Below the pieces are notes generated by a model, which made no database searches, was not told where the DNA came from, and saw only the letters and a program-made list of their open reading frames with translations. A stretch of DNA of 64,000 nt from Anderseniella sp963700895 (GTDB lineage: Bacteria > Pseudomonadota > Alphaproteobacteria > Rhizobiales > Aestuariivirgaceae), in contig CAVOZI010000032.1 of the NCBI GenBank assembly GCA_963700895.1, forward strand, positions 15,606-79,605, given 5' to 3'. A program made the position numbers and the translations under genes. Positions 62,540-64,000 of the stretch are shown here, in pieces. The stretch's first letter is position 1. Every line of letters starts with the position of its first letter.

Positions 62540-64000
62540 AACGGGTGCTGCTTGCCGAGATCATGCACGAGACCAACACCTTCAACCGGATTGCCACGAC
62601 GAAGGCGGATTTCGAGACCCGATACTGGCACGAGGGACTGGCAGCTGCCTCGGTGCTCAAGGACACCAATACCGAGATCGGCGGCTTCATCGAGGCGGCG
62701 GGCGCTTATGGCTGGCAACTGACGCTGCCGCTTGCGGCTTCCGCCAGCCCTTCAGGCCCCATGGCGGGGGCTGACTGGGCAAGGGTGAAGGAATTGATCA
62801 CGGCACCCTTGCGGGCGGGTGAGCGGTTCGACGCCATCATCCTGGTGTTGCATGGCTCAATGGTGACGCAGACCAGCCTCGACGCGGAAGGTGACCTGCT
62901 GGGCGAGGTACGGCGGCTGGGCGGGCCTGACGTGCTGGTGGCGGCAACGCTGGACATGCACGCCAACGTGTCGCCGGAGATGGTGGCGGCGGCGGACCTG
63001 ATGATGTGCTACCGGACTTATCCGCATGTGGACCAGCGCGAGCGGGCGCTGCACATGGCGCGGCTGGTGCAGCAGGTGTTCGACGGTGCGCCGCGCCCGA
63101 AGCTCGTTCATGCACGCATACCGATGATGGATGCTGCCAACCATGGCCAGACCGCGCCGGGCCAGCCGATGCCTGGGTTGCTTGAACTGGCGGACGAGAT
63201 CGAGCGGCGGCCTGGCATCGTGTGCGCCTCGCTGCAGATCGGGTTTCCGTGGTCTGACGTGGCGGACATCGGGCCGAACGTGGTGGTGACGGCGACGGAC
63301 GAGGCGGCAGGCCGGGCGGCGGCGGATGAGCTGATGAAGGCTTTGTGGGACTCTCGCCATCAGACGCAGCTAGAGTTTGCGCGGCCGGAGGAGGCCATGG
63401 CGCTGGCGCTTCAGGGCAAGGTGGGTGACAGGCCGCTGGTGCTGGCCGACTTTGCCGACAACCCGGCCGGCGGGGCTTATGGCGACAGCCCCAACCTGTT
63501 GCGGGCCATGCTGGAGGCGGGGCTGGAGAACGCGGCCTTCGCCACCATCAGCGATCCGGACAGCGTGATCGCATGCAGGCAGGCGGGGGAAGGCGCGATG
63601 GTTCATCTGAAGCTGGGCGGCAACGGCGCGCCGGAGCTGACCCCGCCGCTGGATATCGAGGCCGAGGTGGTGCGGCTTGGCGACGGGCACTATGTGTGCG
63701 CCGGGCCGATGTGGCAGGGAGTGCGGTTCTCAATGGGGCCGGTGGCTGTTGTCCGCTCAGGCGGCATCGACATCATCATCTCGTCGGTGCCCACGGCGGT
63801 GATGGACCTCAACGTCTTCCGTTCGGTGGGCATCGATCCGGAACGGCTCACCACCATCGGCCTGAAGAGCCGCAACCACTTCAAGGCGGCGTATGGCCCG
63901 ATTGCCCGCGATACCCTGCTGGTGGACGCGGGCGGCATTGCATCGATGCGGCTGCAGGAGCTTTCCTACAGCCGCATTCCAAGGCCGATCTGGCCGCTTG
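62536..64000 (+). CDS. M81-family metallopeptidase (MlrC-like), 3' truncated by the window
   Basis: Starts at ATG 62536, overlapping the acetyltransferase stop, and remains open to the end of the window (488 codons). Family features: LLAEIMHETNTFNRIATTKA with the first metal ligand region, IILVLHGSMVTQT, VAATLDMHANVSPEM, CYRTYPHVDQRERA and DFADNPAGGAYGDS. The family includes microcystinase C (MlrC), which cleaves small linear peptides with zinc, but most members have unknown substrates and no toxin genes are nearby. Only a few tens of residues should be missing. Confidence 0.88.
   Translation, partial: MKRVLLAEIMHETNTFNRIATTKADFETRYWHEGLAAASVLKDTNTEIGGFIEAAGAYGWQLTLPLAASASPSGPMAGADWARVKELITAPLRAGERFDAIILVLHGSMVTQTSLDAEGDLLGEVRRLGGPDVLVAATLDMHANVSPEMVAAADLMMCYRTYPHVDQRERALHMARLVQQVFDGAPRPKLVHARIPMMDAANHGQTAPGQPMPGLLELADEIERRPGIVCASLQIGFPWSDVADIGPNVVVTATDEAAGRAAADELMKALWDSRHQTQLEFARPEEAMALALQGKVGDRPLVLADFADNPAGGAYGDSPNLLRAMLEAGLENAAFATISDPDSVIACRQAGEGAMVHLKLGGNGAPELTPPLDIEAEVVRLGDGHYVCAGPMWQGVRFSMGPVAVVRSGGIDIIISSVPTAVMDLNVFRSVGIDPERLTTIGLKSRNHFKAAYGPIARDTLLVDAGGIASMRLQELSYSRIPRPIWPL

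Overview
The window looks like a chromosomal segment of a high-GC alphaproteobacterium, most likely of the Hyphomicrobiales (rhizobial) type. The clues are: a ddl-ftsQ-ftsA-ftsZ division cluster whose FtsZ ends in the alphaproteobacterial tail (LEIPAFLRRQ); a CtrA-like half-site pair before ftsZ; an alpha-type SspB; a DUF1127 protein; an arsR-arsC-aqpS arsenic operon of the Sinorhizobium kind; and the hflK-hflC-DUF2065-degP block. The assignment is an inference from gene content. No rRNA, tRNA or CRISPR array was seen.

Layout. 1-5.0 kb: ddl, ftsQ, ftsA, ftsZ. 5.1-13.0 kb: bamD, recN and ligA, interrupted by an arsenic operon and an FMN-binding glutamate-synthase-like oxidoreductase; lpxC, often found between ftsZ and bamD, is absent here. 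13.1-15.1 kb: two tandem, translationally overlapping azlC-azlD amino-acid exporter pairs. 15.1-22.3 kb: aminopeptidase P, a DUF1127 protein, prmA, an MFS exporter, two secreted proteins and a SAM methyltransferase. 22.3-24.6 kb: an accessory patch with an IS630-family element (target TA and inverted repeats visible) that split a VapB-antitoxin-like reading frame, followed by an orphan protein with a PD-(D/E)XK-nuclease-like motif. 24.6-35.3 kb: uvrD, a MerR regulator, a membrane-anchored TPR regulator-like protein, a giant AsmA protein, a GlcD-type oxidase and a thioesterase. 35.4-38.8 kb: a CLC chloride transporter, then fumC with two tiny overlapping genes. 38.9-42.1 kb: a thiamine salvage operon (thiM-thiE-thiD-tenA) with a recognisable promoter, TPP riboswitch and Shine-Dalgarno-masking hairpin. 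42.1-46.8 kb: PHP hydrolase, mepA, sspB, a YHS-domain protein, DUF2853. 46.9-50.7 kb: thyA-GNAT-folA-oxidase-ttcA, almost every junction overlapping. 50.8-56.2 kb: an orphan peptide-binding protein and the glutathione-dependent formaldehyde pathway (frmA, fghA). 56.3-60.2 kb: hflKC-DUF2065-degP membrane proteolysis. 60.2-64 kb: serB and miaA (divergent, with start codons sharing two bases), a frameshifted acetyltransferase and an M81 metallopeptidase running off the end.

Most of the window is ordinary core genome. The best leads are the IS630/VapB-remnant/orphan-nuclease patch, the leader hairpin that hides the ribosome site of the YHS gene, the 9-base motif shared by the MerR and TPR genes, and a recurrent pattern of single-base +1 lesions (ddl, the secreted protein at 20.8 kb, the acetyltransferase at 62.1 kb, possibly ftsQ). 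The last needs checking against raw reads before any biology is built on it. I did not find convincing evidence of a complete new multi-gene system.
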